The notes: a model not told the origin generated them from the sequence alone. A stretch of 39,444 nucleotides of DNA from Staphylococcus canis (GCF_016238445.1 NZ_JABANU010000019.1:1-39444), one strand, 5' to 3'. Counted from the first letter of the stretch, positions 1-12,010 are shown. A program made the numbers and translations.

Positions 1-12
1 ACTCTCCATATT
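1..12 (-). rRNA. 16S rRNA, first bases only (5' end)
   Basis: Read on the minus strand, the window ends in ATGGAGAGT, which matches the conserved start of bacterial 16S rRNA (E. coli positions about 4-12). The rest of the gene lies outside the window to the left. The exact mature 5' end is estimated by alignment from memory to the E. coli start. Confidence 0.75.
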
Positions 13-148
13 AGAGTAAGCTTGATATAGCTCTTTCGATTGATTCAGTCAATCAGTCTATCAGTACGTTGTACTGTGTTTTATCGGAATTAACGTTGAC
101 ATATTGTCATTCAGTTTTCAATGTTCAATTCATATTGGAAAATAATAA
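13..148 (-). other. Spacer/leader between tRNA-Ala and 16S rRNA
   Basis: This stretch contains no gene. On the minus strand it carries the GAACATTGAAAACTGAATGA type motif typical of rRNA leader and processing regions in staphylococci, and a small inverted repeat (TGACA/TGTCA at about 98-110). I see no convincing promoter in it. The tRNA array therefore probably reads through into the 16S gene, though a promoter too weak to see by eye cannot be excluded. Confidence 0.5.
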
Positions 149-224
149 TGGTGGAGACTAGCGGGATCGAACCGCTGACCTCCTGCGTGCAAAGCAGGCG
201 CTCTCCCAGCTGAGCTAAGCCCCC
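149..224 (-). tRNA. tRNA-Ala (TGC)
   Basis: A 76-nt cloverleaf with CCA encoded at its 3' end. The anticodon loop reads TTTGCAC, giving anticodon TGC. It is the last tRNA of the array, just before the 16S leader. Confidence 0.97.
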
Positions 225-240
225 ATATTTTTTCAAAGAG

Positions 241-314
241 TCGGGAAGACAGGATTCGAACCTGCGACCCCTTGGTCCCAAACCAAGTGCTCTACCAAGC
301 TGAGCTACTTCCCG
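241..314 (-). tRNA. tRNA-Pro (TGG)
   Basis: A 74-nt cloverleaf with acceptor stem CGGGAAG/CTTCCCG and discriminator A. The anticodon is TGG. CCA is not encoded, so it must be added after transcription. Confidence 0.97.
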
Positions 315-327
315 TTTTTATATAAAA

Positions 328-401
328 CGCGCCCGATAGGAGTCGAACCCATAGCCTTTTGATCCGTAGTCAAACGCTCTATCCAGTTGAGCTACGGGCG
401 C
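328..401 (-). tRNA. tRNA-Arg (ACG)
   Basis: A 74-nt cloverleaf with acceptor stem GCGCCCG/CGGGCGC and discriminator G. The anticodon is ACG, whose first base is expected to be edited to inosine. CCA is not encoded. Confidence 0.97.
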
Positions 402-422
402 ATATCTTTTAAAAAAGATTAA

Positions 423-511
423 TGGTGCCGAGGACCGGAATCGAACCGGTACGGTGATCTCTCACCGCAGGATTTTAAGTCCTGTGCGTCTGCCAGTTCC
501 GCCACCCCGGC
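423..511 (-). tRNA. tRNA-Leu (TAA)
   Basis: An 89-nt class II tRNA with a long variable arm (GGTGAGAGATCACC region) and encoded CCA. The anticodon loop CTTAAAA gives anticodon TAA. Confidence 0.97.
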
Positions 512-517
512 ATTAAA

Positions 518-592
518 TGGAGCAGAAGACGGGATTCGAACCCGCGACCCCGACCTTGGCAAGGTCGTATTCTACCGCTGAACTACTTCTGC
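518..592 (-). tRNA. tRNA-Gly (GCC)
   Basis: A 75-nt cloverleaf with acceptor stem GCAGAAG/CTTCTGC and encoded CCA. The anticodon loop TTGCCAA gives anticodon GCC. Confidence 0.97.
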
Positions 593-609
593 TAAATAAT
601 ATTCACAAA

Positions 610-682
610 TGAGCCATAGAGGATTCGAACCTCTGACCCTCTGATTAAAAGTCAGATGCTCTACCGACTGAGCTAATGGCTC
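610..682 (-). tRNA. tRNA-Lys (TTT)
   Basis: A 73-nt cloverleaf with acceptor stem GAGCCAT/ATGGCTC and discriminator A. The anticodon is TTT. CCA is not encoded. Confidence 0.97.
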
Positions 683-687
683 AAAGA

Positions 688-763
<76 letters not shown>

Positions 764-766
764 GAA

Positions 767-842
767 TGGTGGAGAATGACGGGTTCGAACCGCCGACCCT
801 CTGCTTGTAAGGCAGATGCTCTCCCAGCTGAGCTAATTCTCC
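767..842 (-). tRNA. tRNA-Val (TAC)
   Basis: A 76-nt cloverleaf with encoded CCA. The anticodon loop CTTACAA gives anticodon TAC. It is the first tRNA after the 5S gene, 13 bases downstream of it. Confidence 0.97.
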
Positions 843-855
843 GTTTATTATGTAA

Positions 856-970
856 GCCTGGCAATGTCCTACTCTTGCGGAACGTAAGTCCGACTACCAT
901 CGGCGCTAAAGAGCTTAACTTCTGTGTTCGGCATGGGAACAGGTGTGACCTCTTTGCCATAATCACCAGA
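856..970 (-). rRNA. rrf: 5S rRNA, copy 1 (heads the tRNA array)
   Basis: A 115-nt gene running from TCTGGTG to GCCAGGC and carrying the conserved 5S core (CCCATGCCGAACACAGAAGT). No 23S gene precedes it. Upstream lie two promoters and then lysS, so this 5S stands apart from a complete rRNA operon and heads the eight-tRNA array. It differs from the second 5S copy at 39287-39401 by two compensating base pairs in helix I and by its last base. Confidence 0.96.
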
Positions 971-1003
971 CAATGTTTAAGTCGTTTTTTAACTACCTTA
1001 TAT

Positions 1004-1032
1004 ATGATACGGTATTAATCAAATAAATGCAA
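1004..1032 (-). promoter_or_regulatory. Sigma-A type promoter P2 of the 5S-tRNA array
   Basis: The -35 hexamer TTGCAT (1027-1032) and -10 hexamer TATCAT (1004-1009) are 17 bases apart on the minus strand. They lie about 35 bases upstream of the 5S gene and form the proximal member of a tandem pair, as is common for stable RNA operons. Confidence 0.65.
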
Positions 1033-1108
1033 TAGTTAATTTTACACTTTTTATTTTTTATTCGTCTTTGCTTTCGCTTTTCATCGCTCACAATCGACGA
1101 CTTTTAAT

Positions 1109-1137
1109 ATTTTACATGCTACTTTAATGATTGTCAA
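1109..1137 (-). promoter_or_regulatory. Sigma-A type promoter P1 of the 5S-tRNA array
   Basis: A consensus -35 TTGACA (1132-1137) and -10 TAAAAT (1109-1114) with a 17-base spacer on the minus strand. This is the strong distal promoter of the pair. The rest of 971-1308 is AT-rich; beyond these promoters I see only weak inverted repeats, such as AGATAC/GTATCT near 1271-1291. Confidence 0.8.
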
Positions 1138-1308
1138 CAGATATTTAAACATTTTTAACATTCTTTTAATAACTGTGATATGCAGTTAATGTCTCATGTC
1201 GTACTTGGAATATTGTAAATGGTATTCACAAAAATATCAAGTCTTTTTTCTAAGAAATTTTATTATTTATAGATACAACAATATAGTATCTATTCACTAT
1301 CAACCTAT

Positions 1309-1339
1309 AAAAAAGGAGGACAGCGCAAACACACTGTCC
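1309..1339 (-). terminator. Terminator after lysS
   Basis: On the minus strand a GGACAG/CTGTCC stem (1318-1323 with 1334-1339) is followed by CTCCTTTTTTAT. It begins about 27 bases after the lysS stop and should separate lysS transcription from the 5S-tRNA promoters. Confidence 0.8.
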
Positions 1340-1366
1340 CACTCACTTACTTTCTGTTTTAATCTC

Positions 1367-2857
<1,491 letters not shown>

Positions 2858-2876
2858 TTAAACGCTCCTTTTATGA

Positions 2877-3872
2877 TTATGCTTCGATTTTTTGATTTTG
2901 TTGTAATGATTCATCGCGAAAACGCGTGAGAATATCAATCATTTCTTGCTCAGTTTCAGACTGGTTCAATGCTTTTCGAGCTTTACCGTTACCACGTACA
3001 CCTTTAAGATACCATGAAGCATGTTTACGCATCTCCATTACACCTACTTTTTCACCTTTTAATTCAACTAAGCGACGTAAGTGTAACAATGCGATATCGA
3101 TTTTTTCATCTACTTGCGGTTCTTCAATAAGCTCTCCTGTTTCTAGATAATGTACAGTTCTATAAATCATCCATGGATTACCAAGCGCTTCACGACCGAT
3201 CATGACCGCATCCACACCTGTTTCTTCTAGCATTTTTTCAGCTAATTCTGGGCTTGTGACATCACCATTACCAATAACAGGAATATTTACCGCTTCTTTA
3301 ACCTGACGTATAATATCCCAATCTGCTTTACCTTCGTACATTTGGACACGAGTACGCCCATGTAACGATATTGCTGCAGCACCAGCACGTTCAGCAGCTT
3401 TTGCATTTTCCACTGCAAAAATATGTTCATCATCCCAACCGATACGCATTTTACATGTTACCGGTTTACTTACACGTTCAGTTACAGCAGACACCATTTC
3501 ATAAATTTTGTCAGGGTCTAGTAACCAACGCGCCCCCGCTTCACAACGAATAATTTTCGAAACAGGACATCCCATATTGATGTCGATAATGTCTGCAGTC
3601 GTATGTTTATCAACATATTCCGCTGCTTCAACGAGTGTTTCTTTTTCACCGCCAAAAATTTGTAGCGATAGCGGACGTTCGTTTTCGTCTATATACAACA
3701 TTTTCATAGTTTTTGGGTTATTAAATAAAATTGCTTTATCACTGACCATTTCAGCACATACAAGGCCTGCGCCAAATTCTTTTACTGTCAGTCTAAATGC
3801 CGAATTGCACACCCCTGCCATAGGTGCTAAAACAACTCTATTTTCAATTTCAACGTCTCCAATTTTCCACAT
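2877..3872 (-). CDS. dusB: tRNA-dihydrouridine synthase (DusB type)
   Basis: FMN- and NADPH-dependent enzyme that reduces uridines in the tRNA D-loop. In the 331-residue protein the TIM-barrel N-terminus carries LAPMAGVCNSAFR (about 15-27), and the catalytic cysteine is in the NMGCPVSK motif (Cys102). The GRTR segment and the GNGD and IGREALGNPW phosphate-binding motifs follow. A GGAGG site precedes the ATG. It lies between folK and lysS, as yacF (dusB) does in Bacillus. The DusB subfamily is assigned from overall resemblance; the exact uridine target is not visible in the sequence. Confidence 0.9.
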   Translation of the reverse strand: MWKIGDVEIENRVVLAPMAGVCNSAFRLTVKEFGAGLVCAEMVSDKAILFNNPKTMKMLYIDENERPLSLQIFGGEKETLVEAAEYVDKHTTADIIDINMGCPVSKIIRCEAGARWLLDPDKIYEMVSAVTERVSKPVTCKMRIGWDDEHIFAVENAKAAERAGAAAISLHGRTRVQMYEGKADWDIIRQVKEAVNIPVIGNGDVTSPELAEKMLEETGVDAVMIGREALGNPWMIYRTVHYLETGELIEEPQVDEKIDIALLHLRRLVELKGEKVGVMEMRKHASWYLKGVRGNGKARKALNQSETEQEMIDILTRFRDESLQQNQKIEA

Positions 3873-3911
3873 AGTGTGGTTCCTCCAATCAGGATATAAA
3901 ATTTTAGTTAT

Positions 3912-4384
3912 TTATTGATACTTCACCACAGAATCATCGTGTTGCACTAAATCTTGAATACGTTGCTTCGATCTTGGTTCGATGACATTTGGTGCAATGT
4001 CGTTAAGCGGAACCATCACAAAAGCACGTTCAACCATACGTGGATGTGGGAGGGATAAACGATCATCCTCTACAACTGAAGTTCCGTATAATAAGATATC
4101 AATATCTATCGTTCGTGGCCCCCATCTTTCCTTACGTACACGATGCAAACGTTGTTCAATTTCAAGACATGCATCAAGTAGTTGATGCGGTGTAAGACTT
4201 GTTTGAATATGAACACATACATTCAAAAAATCTGGTTGATCCACATAGCCCACAGGTTTCGTCTCATAAATAGGTGAAACTGTCACGACTTTGATATCAT
4301 CTATTGTATCTAAATTTTCAATTGCTGTGTGAAGTTGTGCTTCACGTTGACCAATATTACTTCCTAAACTAAGATAAGCATCTG

Positions 4385-4388
<4 letters not shown>
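3912..4388 (-). CDS. folK: 2-amino-4-hydroxy-6-hydroxymethyldihydropteridine pyrophosphokinase (HPPK)
   Basis: Transfers pyrophosphate from ATP to 6-hydroxymethyl-dihydropterin, the step before dihydropteroate synthase in folate synthesis. The 158-residue protein starts with [10 protein letters not shown] and carries the HPPK signature [15 protein letters not shown] near residues 92-106, plus the [16 protein letters not shown] segment. Its ATG overlaps the folB stop by 4 bases (ATGA), indicating coupled translation. The order folP-folB-folK places three consecutive pathway enzymes together. Confidence 0.96.
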
Positions 4389-5627
<1,239 letters not shown>

Positions 5628-5668
5628 TTATTAAAATTAAAATATCTTAATACATTTATGATGTCTTA

Positions 5669-5713
5669 CAAAAAACAAAAATGAGATGCTTACCCTTTCA
5701 GATAAACATCTCA
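5669..5713 (-). terminator. Terminator after cysK
   Basis: On the minus strand a TGAGATG/CATCTCA stem (5707-5713 with 5682-5688) is followed by a T-rich tract (TTTTTGTTTTTTG), 28 bases after the cysK stop. Confidence 0.8.
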
Positions 5714-5740
5714 GTTATTGATTAGTAATTCAAATCAAGA

Positions 5741-6670
5741 TTATTCAAAGTTATATAAAGGTGTTGATAAATAACGTTCACCGTTACTTGGAAGAACGGT
5801 AACAACTGTTTTACCTTTACCTAATTCTTTTGCTTTTTGGATAGCAGCGTAGATTGCAGCACCTGATGAAATACCACCAAGGATACCTTCTTCTTTCGCA
5901 ACGCGTCTTGATGTTTCCATCGCAACCTCGTTACCAACTTTAATCACTTCACCATAGATATCAGTGTTAAGTGTGTCTGGTACGAAACCTGCACCTAAAC
6001 CTTGTAGTTTATGAGGACCTGGTTCACCGCCACTTAATACTGGTGATGCTTCAGGTTCAATTGCTACGATTTGAATATCAGGATATTTTTCTTTTAATAC
6101 TTTTCCTGCACCTGAAAGTGTTCCGCCTGTACCTACACCAGCTAAGAAGGCATCGATTGTTTTGCCTTCGAATTGTTCAACAAGTTCTGGGCCTGTTGTT
6201 AATTCGTGAACTTTAGGATTTGCTAAGTTTTCGAATTGTTGTGGTTCGAAATAACCATGCTCTTCTTTAAGCTCTTTCGCTTTTTTAATAGCACCTTTCA
6301 TCGCTTCAGATCCAGGCGTTAATACAACTTCTGCACCATACGCTTTTAAAAGGTTGCGACGTTCAATACTCATTGTTTCAGGCATAGTGAATACAGCTTT
6401 GTAGCCTTTTGCTGCAGCAACAAACGCTAAACCAATACCTGTATTACCACTTGTCGGTTCAACAATTGTATCGCCAGGTTTGATTTTACCTTCTTTTTCA
6501 GCTTGTTCGATCATTGCTAATGCAATACGGTCTTTTACTGAGCCAGCTGGATTTTGATATTCTAATTTAACGTAGATATCTGCTGCGTTTTCATCAGTTT
6601 GATGACGTAATTTAACAACGGGTGTTTGACCAATTAATTCAGTAATATTTTCAACAGGTTTTCTAACCAT
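5741..6670 (-). CDS. cysK: Cysteine synthase (O-acetylserine sulfhydrylase)
   Basis: PLP enzyme that makes cysteine from O-acetylserine and sulfide. The 309-residue protein carries the PLP lysine in [10 protein letters not shown] (Lys46), the substrate loop [10 protein letters not shown] (about 70-79), the glycine-rich phosphate site [10 protein letters not shown] and the C-terminal GISSGAA serine loop. GAGGTTAG precedes the ATG. It has its own terminator, and 281 bases separate it from hslO, so it is probably transcribed alone. In Firmicutes such genes are often controlled by CymR; I could not identify a sure CymR box here. Confidence 0.96.
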   Translation of the reverse strand: MVRKPVENITELIGQTPVVKLRHQTDENAADIYVKLEYQNPAGSVKDRIALAMIEQAEKEGKIKPGDTIVEPTSGNTGIGLAFVAAAKGYKAVFTMPETMSIERRNLLKAYGAEVVLTPGSEAMKGAIKKAKELKEEHGYFEPQQFENLANPKVHELTTGPELVEQFEGKTIDAFLAGVGTGGTLSGAGKVLKEKYPDIQIVAIEPEASPVLSGGEPGPHKLQGLGAGFVPDTLNTDIYGEVIKVGNEVAMETSRRVAKEEGILGGISSGAAIYAAIQKAKELGKGKTVVTVLPSNGERYLSTPLYNFE

Positions 6671-6812
6671 AAATCTAACCTCGCTTTTTAAAATTTGTTC
6701 AAAAACAGAGTTATAATATCGGATATACTTCTAGTGTACCATTTTTCAGACAACTTCAAAAGTCTAAATGTACCAACATGGCGCTTTTTCTGAATCTCAC
6801 CTTATCTCATTA

Positions 6813-6835
6813 CAATGTTAATGATACATACATTG
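6813..6835. promoter_or_regulatory. Inverted repeat upstream of cysK, possible operator
   Basis: CAATGT and ACATTG form an inverted repeat with an 11-base gap, overlapped by a direct repeat TTACAAT at 6810-6816 and 6837-6843. It lies 140-165 bases upstream of the cysK start in a 281-base intergenic stretch with no gene and no clear hslO terminator. A regulatory role is only a guess. Confidence 0.3.
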
Positions 6836-6951
6836 CTTACAATAGGCAGCTATGAGACTCGAACACTTCCTAATTTCTCTTGTGTATGACGTTCAAAAAT
6901 TCAAGCACTTTTATAGTAAACTCCGACAGGATGAACAACTCCGTTACAAAC

Positions 6952-7833
6952 TTATCTCATTGATTCTAAAAGCGCTGTTAATTCTTCTTCAGAGTAATGA
7001 TATTTTGAACGACAGAAGTGACATTCTGCTTCTGCGCCATGGTCTACTTTTATCATATTCTCTATTTCTGCTTCTCCTAAACCTTTCATCGCATTTAAAA
7101 ATTTATCGTGACCACAATGACATTCAAATGCAGCGGGTATTGTTTCAAGGAATGTTACATTTTCTTCGCCTAAAATGGCTTCTAGCATTTGTTCTGGCGT
7201 TAAGCCTTCATCAATCATTTGAGATACAGGTGGCATTGTTTGAATCGCCGCTTCAAGTTTATCGATTGTTTCATCTTTAGCACCTGGCATTACTTGAATA
7301 ATAAAACCACCTGATGCTTTAATAGAATTGTCAGGGTTAACAAGTACGCCTACTCCTACTGATGACGGTACTTGTTCACTATTTGCGAAATAATACGTGA
7401 AATCTTCACCTAATTCTCCAGAAACAATTGGGCTATTTCCTGTATAGTAGTCACGAATACCTACGTCTTTAACAACGTTTATCGCACCTTGTGTACCAAC
7501 AGCACGTCTCACATCTAATTTTCCTTGTTCATTTAATGGAAAATGCGTTTGAGGATTCGTAACATAGCCTCTTACTTTCCCTTTAGCATCGGCATCCGCT
7601 ATAATTTTGCCAATTGGGCCATCACCATCTACAGTCACAGTTAACTTCTGATCTCCTTTAAGCATTGCGCCCATCATTAGCGTTGCTGTCATTGTACGTC
7701 CTAATGCAGCTGAGGCTGTTGGCCAAGTATAATGGCGTGTTTGAGCCTCTTGGATTGTGTCAGTAGTTTTGGCACTATATGCACGAATTTCTCCACCAAA
7801 TGCAAGTGCTTTTACTATATAATCTTGCGTCAT
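6952..7833 (-). CDS. hslO: Hsp33 redox-regulated chaperonin
   Basis: Cytoplasmic holdase chaperone activated by oxidation. The 293-residue length fits the family. The zinc-binding, redox-sensing cysteines are all present near the C-terminus as Cys238-X-Cys240 (ECHCG) and Cys271-XX-Cys274 (CHFCR). The N-terminal core shows the family stretches [16 protein letters not shown] and GYVTNP. AAAGGAGCG lies before the ATG. A sigma-A type promoter lies in the gap after ftsH, so it can be expressed apart from ftsH. Start and family call are secure. Confidence 0.96.
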   Translation of the reverse strand: MTQDYIVKALAFGGEIRAYSAKTTDTIQEAQTRHYTWPTASAALGRTMTATLMMGAMLKGDQKLTVTVDGDGPIGKIIADADAKGKVRGYVTNPQTHFPLNEQGKLDVRRAVGTQGAINVVKDVGIRDYYTGNSPIVSGELGEDFTYYFANSEQVPSSVGVGVLVNPDNSIKASGGFIIQVMPGAKDETIDKLEAAIQTMPPVSQMIDEGLTPEQMLEAILGEENVTFLETIPAAFECHCGHDKFLNAMKGLGEAEIENMIKVDHGAEAECHFCRSKYHYSEEELTALLESMR

Positions 7834-7867
7834 TCTTTATCGCTCCTTTATTTTACTACGTTGCATT

Positions 7868-7896
7868 ATCATAACCGCAACCTCAAATTGATACAA
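7868..7896 (-). promoter_or_regulatory. Sigma-A type promoter of hslO
   Basis: The -35 TTGTAT (7891-7896) and -10 TATGAT (7868-7873) are 17 bases apart on the minus strand, between the ftsH terminator and the hslO start. Confidence 0.6.
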
Positions 7897-7911
7897 ATAA
7901 TATGTTTATTA

Positions 7912-7957
7912 TTGAAAATGAAAGAGTAGCGAAGTGTCTAAAATCTTCGCTACTCTT
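7912..7957 (-). terminator. Terminator after ftsH
   Basis: A perfect 13-bp inverted repeat (7922-7934 with 7945-7957, 10-base loop) followed on the minus strand by a T-rich run (TTTCATTTTC). It starts 12 bases after the ftsH stop. The T tract is imperfect, so some read-through into hslO is possible. Confidence 0.85.
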
Positions 7958-7968
7958 GATTTAAAGTC

Positions 7969-10056
7969 TTAACGGCGCGTATCATCATCGCCTGGACGAT
8001 CGATGTTCGGCTCACCTTCATATCCTGTTGTATCATGATCTTCATCTTCAGTTGAACGATCTTCTGATGAATGATCTTGATTTGGACGACGTTCTCCGTG
8101 TGCTCTTTCAGTTAGTTCTTGTTGCTCACGTCGAATATCGTCATAAGATTTACCATATTTACCTTCTTGGAAATCTTCATTATCACTTTGATCTACAACT
8201 TTCGCATCATCATAGTTCACAACTGGTAAATGACCTTCATGGAATAATGATTGAATTTGTTCTGCTACTAATGTTTCTTCAGTGAGTAATGTTTTCGCAA
8301 TTAAGCGTAATTGTGATTCATGTTCTAATAAGATTTGTTTACAACGCTCATATTGTTCTTTAATGATACGTTGTACTTCTTTATCAATTTCGAACGCAAT
8401 TTGACCAGAATATTCTGGCTCACCAGACATGTCCTTACCTAAGAACACTTGTCCGCCACCGCCATGAGAAAATTGAAGTGGTCCTAATTTTTTACTCATA
8501 CCATATTCTGTAACCATTTCACGTGCAATTTTCGTTGCTCGTTCAAAGTCATTTGACGCGCCTGTTGATACTTCATTAAAGATAATATCTTCAGCAACAC
8601 GGCCACCTAAAAGACCACAAATCTTATCTAATAATTCAGGTTCTGTCATTAAGAAACGGTCTTGTTTTGGTAACATCATTGCGTAACCGCCTGCTTGACC
8701 ACGAGGTACGATAGTTACTTTATGTACCACTTCTGCTTCATCAAGCACCATACCGATAATCGTATGACCTGCTTCATGATGTGCTACAATATTACGTTCT
8801 TTGTCAGAGATGACACGAGATTTCTTAGCAGGACCAGCAATAACACGGTCTGTTGCTTCTTCGATATCTCTCATGTCGATTTTTCTCTTATTACTACGTG
8901 CAGCAATTAAAGATGCTTCGTTTAATAAGTTTTCAAGATCTGCACCAGAGAAGCCTGGTGTACGTTGAGCAATCGCTTTTAAGTCCACTGTTTCATCAAG
9001 TGGTTTGTTTTTAGCATGTACGTGTAAAATCGCTTCACGTCCTTTAACATCTGGACGTCCCACTTGGATTTGACGGTCAAAACGACCTGGACGTAATAAT
9101 GCTGGGTCTAAAATATCTGGACGGTTTGTTGCGGCAATCATAATGATACCTTCATTTTCACCAAATCCATCCATTTCAACGAGTAATTGGTTTAGCGTTT
9201 GTTCACGTTCATCGTGTCCGCCACCAACACCAGCACCACGTTGACGACCTACTGCATCAATCTCATCTATAAAAATGATACACGGCGCATTCTTTTTCGC
9301 ATTTTCAAATAAGTCACGTACACGGCTTGCACCGACCCCAACAAACATCTCAACGAAATCAGAACCACTGATTGAGAAGAATGGGACTCCCGCTTCACCG
9401 GCTACAGCTCGCGCAATTAAAGTTTTACCTGTTCCTGGTGGCCCAACTAATAAGACACCTTTCGGAATACGTGATCCCATTTGCTTGAATTTGTTATTGT
9501 CTTTCAAGAAGTCTACGATCTCGATTAATTCTTGTTTTTCTTCATCTGCACCGGCAACGTCAGAAAAACGTACGCGTCCTTTTTGACTGTCGTACATTTT
9601 GGCTTTAGATTTACCAAAGTTCATCATGCGACCGCCACCGCCGCCACCTTGTGCTTGGCTTAAGAAGAAAATAAACAATAACGCAATTACTGCGATTGGA
9701 ATTAATGTTGTAAGAATACTTACAAAGACACTTTGTCCTTCTTCTTCCTTAACTGTAAAGTCTAGTCCATCTTGATTTTGTGCTGCTTCAGTGACCTTAT
9801 CCAACTCTTTGTCATTATTAAATAGAATTGTAGAAGCATAATCGTCATTATTTTGTAACTTACCGCTTACTTTATACACATTGTTCTCAGGTTGAATTTC
9901 TAACGACTTCAACTTGCCATCTTCTAAATTCTGCATAAATTGCTTATAAGTCAACTCTTTAGGTACATTTCCATTGCCATTAATCCAGGAAAATAACCCA
10001 AAAATAACAACGCCGATAATCGCTATAAACAGCACATTACGAAAAGCTTTCTGCAT
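7969..10056 (-). CDS. ftsH: ATP-dependent zinc metalloprotease FtsH
   Basis: Membrane-anchored AAA+ protease that degrades misassembled membrane proteins and regulatory proteins. The 695-residue protein has a transmembrane segment at about 8-25, an extracellular loop, a second one at about 113-133, then a Gly-rich linker. Walker A is GPPGTGKT (205-212), Walker B IIFIDEID (about 260-267), the second region of homology is around [17 protein letters not shown], and the zinc site is HEAGH (427-431). The C-terminal tail of about 60 residues is highly charged and low in complexity. A strong AGGAGG site precedes the ATG. It stands between hpt and hslO with its own terminator. Confidence 0.98.
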   Translation of the reverse strand: MQKAFRNVLFIAIIGVVIFGLFSWINGNGNVPKELTYKQFMQNLEDGKLKSLEIQPENNVYKVSGKLQNNDDYASTILFNNDKELDKVTEAAQNQDGLDFTVKEEEGQSVFVSILTTLIPIAVIALLFIFFLSQAQGGGGGGRMMNFGKSKAKMYDSQKGRVRFSDVAGADEEKQELIEIVDFLKDNNKFKQMGSRIPKGVLLVGPPGTGKTLIARAVAGEAGVPFFSISGSDFVEMFVGVGASRVRDLFENAKKNAPCIIFIDEIDAVGRQRGAGVGGGHDEREQTLNQLLVEMDGFGENEGIIMIAATNRPDILDPALLRPGRFDRQIQVGRPDVKGREAILHVHAKNKPLDETVDLKAIAQRTPGFSGADLENLLNEASLIAARSNKRKIDMRDIEEATDRVIAGPAKKSRVISDKERNIVAHHEAGHTIIGMVLDEAEVVHKVTIVPRGQAGGYAMMLPKQDRFLMTEPELLDKICGLLGGRVAEDIIFNEVSTGASNDFERATKIAREMVTEYGMSKKLGPLQFSHGGGGQVFLGKDMSGEPEYSGQIAFEIDKEVQRIIKEQYERCKQILLEHESQLRLIAKTLLTEETLVAEQIQSLFHEGHLPVVNYDDAKVVDQSDNEDFQEGKYGKSYDDIRREQQELTERAHGERRPNQDHSSEDRSTEDEDHDTTGYEGEPNIDRPGDDDTRR

Positions 10057-10139
10057 GCGTCGTTTCCTCCTACTTCAAATATAAAACTAATAAAAATTTT
10101 ACCATAATATTAACGTAACTGGCTAGTAATTGACATTTA

Positions 10140-10170
10140 TGAGATTTCACACAACTCAATAAAAATCTCA
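10140..10170 (-). terminator. Weak hairpin after hpt
   Basis: TGAGATTT/AAATCTCA (10163-10170 with 10140-10147) forms a hairpin just after the hpt stop on the minus strand, but no T-run follows. It may be a processing or weak termination site, and ftsH may be partly cotranscribed with tilS-hpt. Confidence 0.35.
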
Positions 10171-10175
10171 AAATT

Positions 10176-10715
10176 TTACTTATTATAAATTTCAGGCTTT
10201 AATGTTCCAATGTAAGGTAGATTACGATATTTCTCTTGATAATCAAGTCCGTATCCAATCACAAACTCATCCGGAATTTTTCGGCCAACATATTTTGCTT
10301 CAATATCCGCTTTACGACGGTTTGGTTTGTCTAAAAGTGTCACGATTTCCAATGAATTAACACGACGAGATTCTAAAAGCCCTACAATTGATTTAAGGGT
10401 TGTGCCTGTTTCTAATATATCTTCTATAATTAAAATATCTTTATTTTCGATAGACGTACTTAAATCTTTAAGAATTTGAACTTCTCCTGTTGATTCAGTG
10501 CCACCGTGATAACTTGATACGTCCATAAAGTCAATGGCAAGCGGTAAATCTAGTCGTTTAATTAAGTCACTCATAAATAAAACTGACCCTTTTAGAATAC
10601 CTACACATAATAAATCTTTACTTTGATAATCTTTTGTGATTTGTTCACCTAATTGTTGACAAATATCTTGGATTTCAGATTCTGTTAATAATATTTCTTT
10701 TAAATCATTTTCCAT
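10176..10715 (-). CDS. hpt: Hypoxanthine(-guanine) phosphoribosyltransferase
   Basis: Purine salvage enzyme that makes IMP or GMP from the base and PRPP. The 179-residue protein has a type I PRTase fold: GILKGSVLFMSDL near residues 39-51, and the PRPP-binding loop IIEDILETGTTL near 95-106. Its start overlaps the tilS end by 11 bases, as in other Firmicutes where tilS-hpt-ftsH is conserved; in Bacillus TilS and HprT act together in ftsH regulation. Specificity (hypoxanthine versus guanine) cannot be read from the sequence. Confidence 0.95.
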   Translation of the reverse strand: MENDLKEILLTESEIQDICQQLGEQITKDYQSKDLLCVGILKGSVLFMSDLIKRLDLPLAIDFMDVSSYHGGTESTGEVQILKDLSTSIENKDILIIEDILETGTTLKSIVGLLESRRVNSLEIVTLLDKPNRRKADIEAKYVGRKIPDEFVIGYGLDYQEKYRNLPYIGTLKPEIYNK

Positions 10716-11994
10716 TTATGTCATCTCCTAAATATTGAATATGAATCATATCTCTATATGCCTCTTGCACATATAAAAGACCTACTGCTAAGATATGCCC
10801 ATTTGAAGTCTCGATAATTGGCATACGTTGCCGTAATAATGCTGGGACTTTCGCATCAATCATGAGTCGAGATACTTTTTTATGGTGTCCTGAACGTAAT
10901 GCGACACGGTCACCATTATAGCGCGTACGAATCGAAATTGCACCACCCATTTCTAATAATTGTTGCGTAATATAAATACGATAATCTTCAAACGCATACC
11001 ATCCTGGATGTGTAATATGTAATTTTTCGACAGTTTCATGAGAAGGTTGTGCAATTATGATTAATTTATCATACACAACGTCAGCGCGCCATTCGTTTGT
11101 GTGCATGAGTGGCGTTTGCGCAACTGAACTTTCTATTTTTTCAAACCAATCTTGGTATGCTCTTTCAGATATTTGTACCCTTTCACTAAATTGTGCAAAA
11201 CAATGATCTAAGATATTCATTTTAACATGCGGTAATTCCTTATTAAAATCATTTCTCGAAATAATAATTTGACGTTCTGTAACCTGTACATGATGGTGAA
11301 TAAAATGATCTGCTTGTTGTTGAATAAGCATTTGTGCAGTTTCTTGTATATCAAACAATTTTAAAAGTTGTTGGGGTTGTAGGTGCGTATTCTTTTCGAT
11401 AGTAGGTAAAATTCTATTACGGATATCATTGCGCACATAATCATTATGCGCATTACTTTCATCTTCATAATAGGGGACTTGATGTTCGTGTTGATACTTT
11501 TGAATACTTTGTTTCGTTGTATGAATGAAAGGACGTACAATATGATAATCTGCCCTAGGTTCAAACATATGCATGCCTATAGAACTCCTAGACGTGCGCC
11601 CCGTAAAAATGCGATAAAATATAGTTTCTAATTGATCGTCTTGATGATGTGCGGTAACTAAATAATCAGCATTTAATTGTTGCATCACACTGTCAAACCA
11701 TTGATACCTACGTTCACGCGCATCATTTTGAATACTTTTTCCAGTATTCACAACATCTGATAAATCGAGTTGGTGTATGTAAATAGGGATGTCGTGCTTA
11801 TGACAATATTGTTGAATAAAAATTGCTTCTTCATCAGAGGCGGATCTCAATCCATGATTAACGTGTACACAGGCTAACTTACGGTATGTATGTGCATAGT
11901 CATGAATTAATTGGTGCAACAATACCATACTGTCTATTCCAGTCGACACTGCCAACACTAAATCATCTGATGACTTCCACATGGGTTCTAACAT
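10705..11994 (-). CDS. tilS: tRNA(Ile)-lysidine synthase
   Basis: Modifies C34 of tRNA-Ile(CAU) to lysidine so that it reads AUA. The 429-residue protein has an N-type PP-loop ATPase domain. The P-loop reads STGIDS (17-22) rather than the usual SGGxDS, a substitution I recall in S. aureus TilS as well. HVNHGLR and TAHHQDDQLET follow, and the C-terminal third is the substrate-binding TilS_C domain. TAGGAGTG lies 10 bases before the ATG. It overlaps hpt by 11 bases. The yabR terminator lies directly upstream, so tilS probably begins a new unit. Confidence 0.94.
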   Translation of the reverse strand: MLEPMWKSSDDLVLAVSTGIDSMVLLHQLIHDYAHTYRKLACVHVNHGLRSASDEEAIFIQQYCHKHDIPIYIHQLDLSDVVNTGKSIQNDARERRYQWFDSVMQQLNADYLVTAHHQDDQLETIFYRIFTGRTSRSSIGMHMFEPRADYHIVRPFIHTTKQSIQKYQHEHQVPYYEDESNAHNDYVRNDIRNRILPTIEKNTHLQPQQLLKLFDIQETAQMLIQQQADHFIHHHVQVTERQIIISRNDFNKELPHVKMNILDHCFAQFSERVQISERAYQDWFEKIESSVAQTPLMHTNEWRADVVYDKLIIIAQPSHETVEKLHITHPGWYAFEDYRIYITQQLLEMGGAISIRTRYNGDRVALRSGHHKKVSRLMIDAKVPALLRQRMPIIETSNGHILAVGLLYVQEAYRDMIHIQYLGDDINGK

Positions 11995-12010
11995 GTTAAA
12001 ACACTCCTAC

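Noticed and set aside
3508..3918. Plus-strand frame of 136 codons across dus
   Set aside because: It is antisense to the well-supported dus gene and has no sign of a start site or family motif.
6852..7280. Plus-strand frame of 142 codons across the 3' end of hslO
   Set aside because: It is a Leu-rich shadow of hslO read in the opposite strand.
8001..8220. Low-complexity charged tail of FtsH as a frameshift or repeat expansion
   Set aside because: Long acidic and polar FtsH tails are normal in staphylococci; the frame is open and ends near a clear terminator.
11938..11955. Loss of function of TilS from the altered P-loop (STGIDS instead of SGGxDS)
   Set aside because: The same variant is what I recall for S. 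aureus TilS, and the rest of the protein is intact, so it is a lineage feature.
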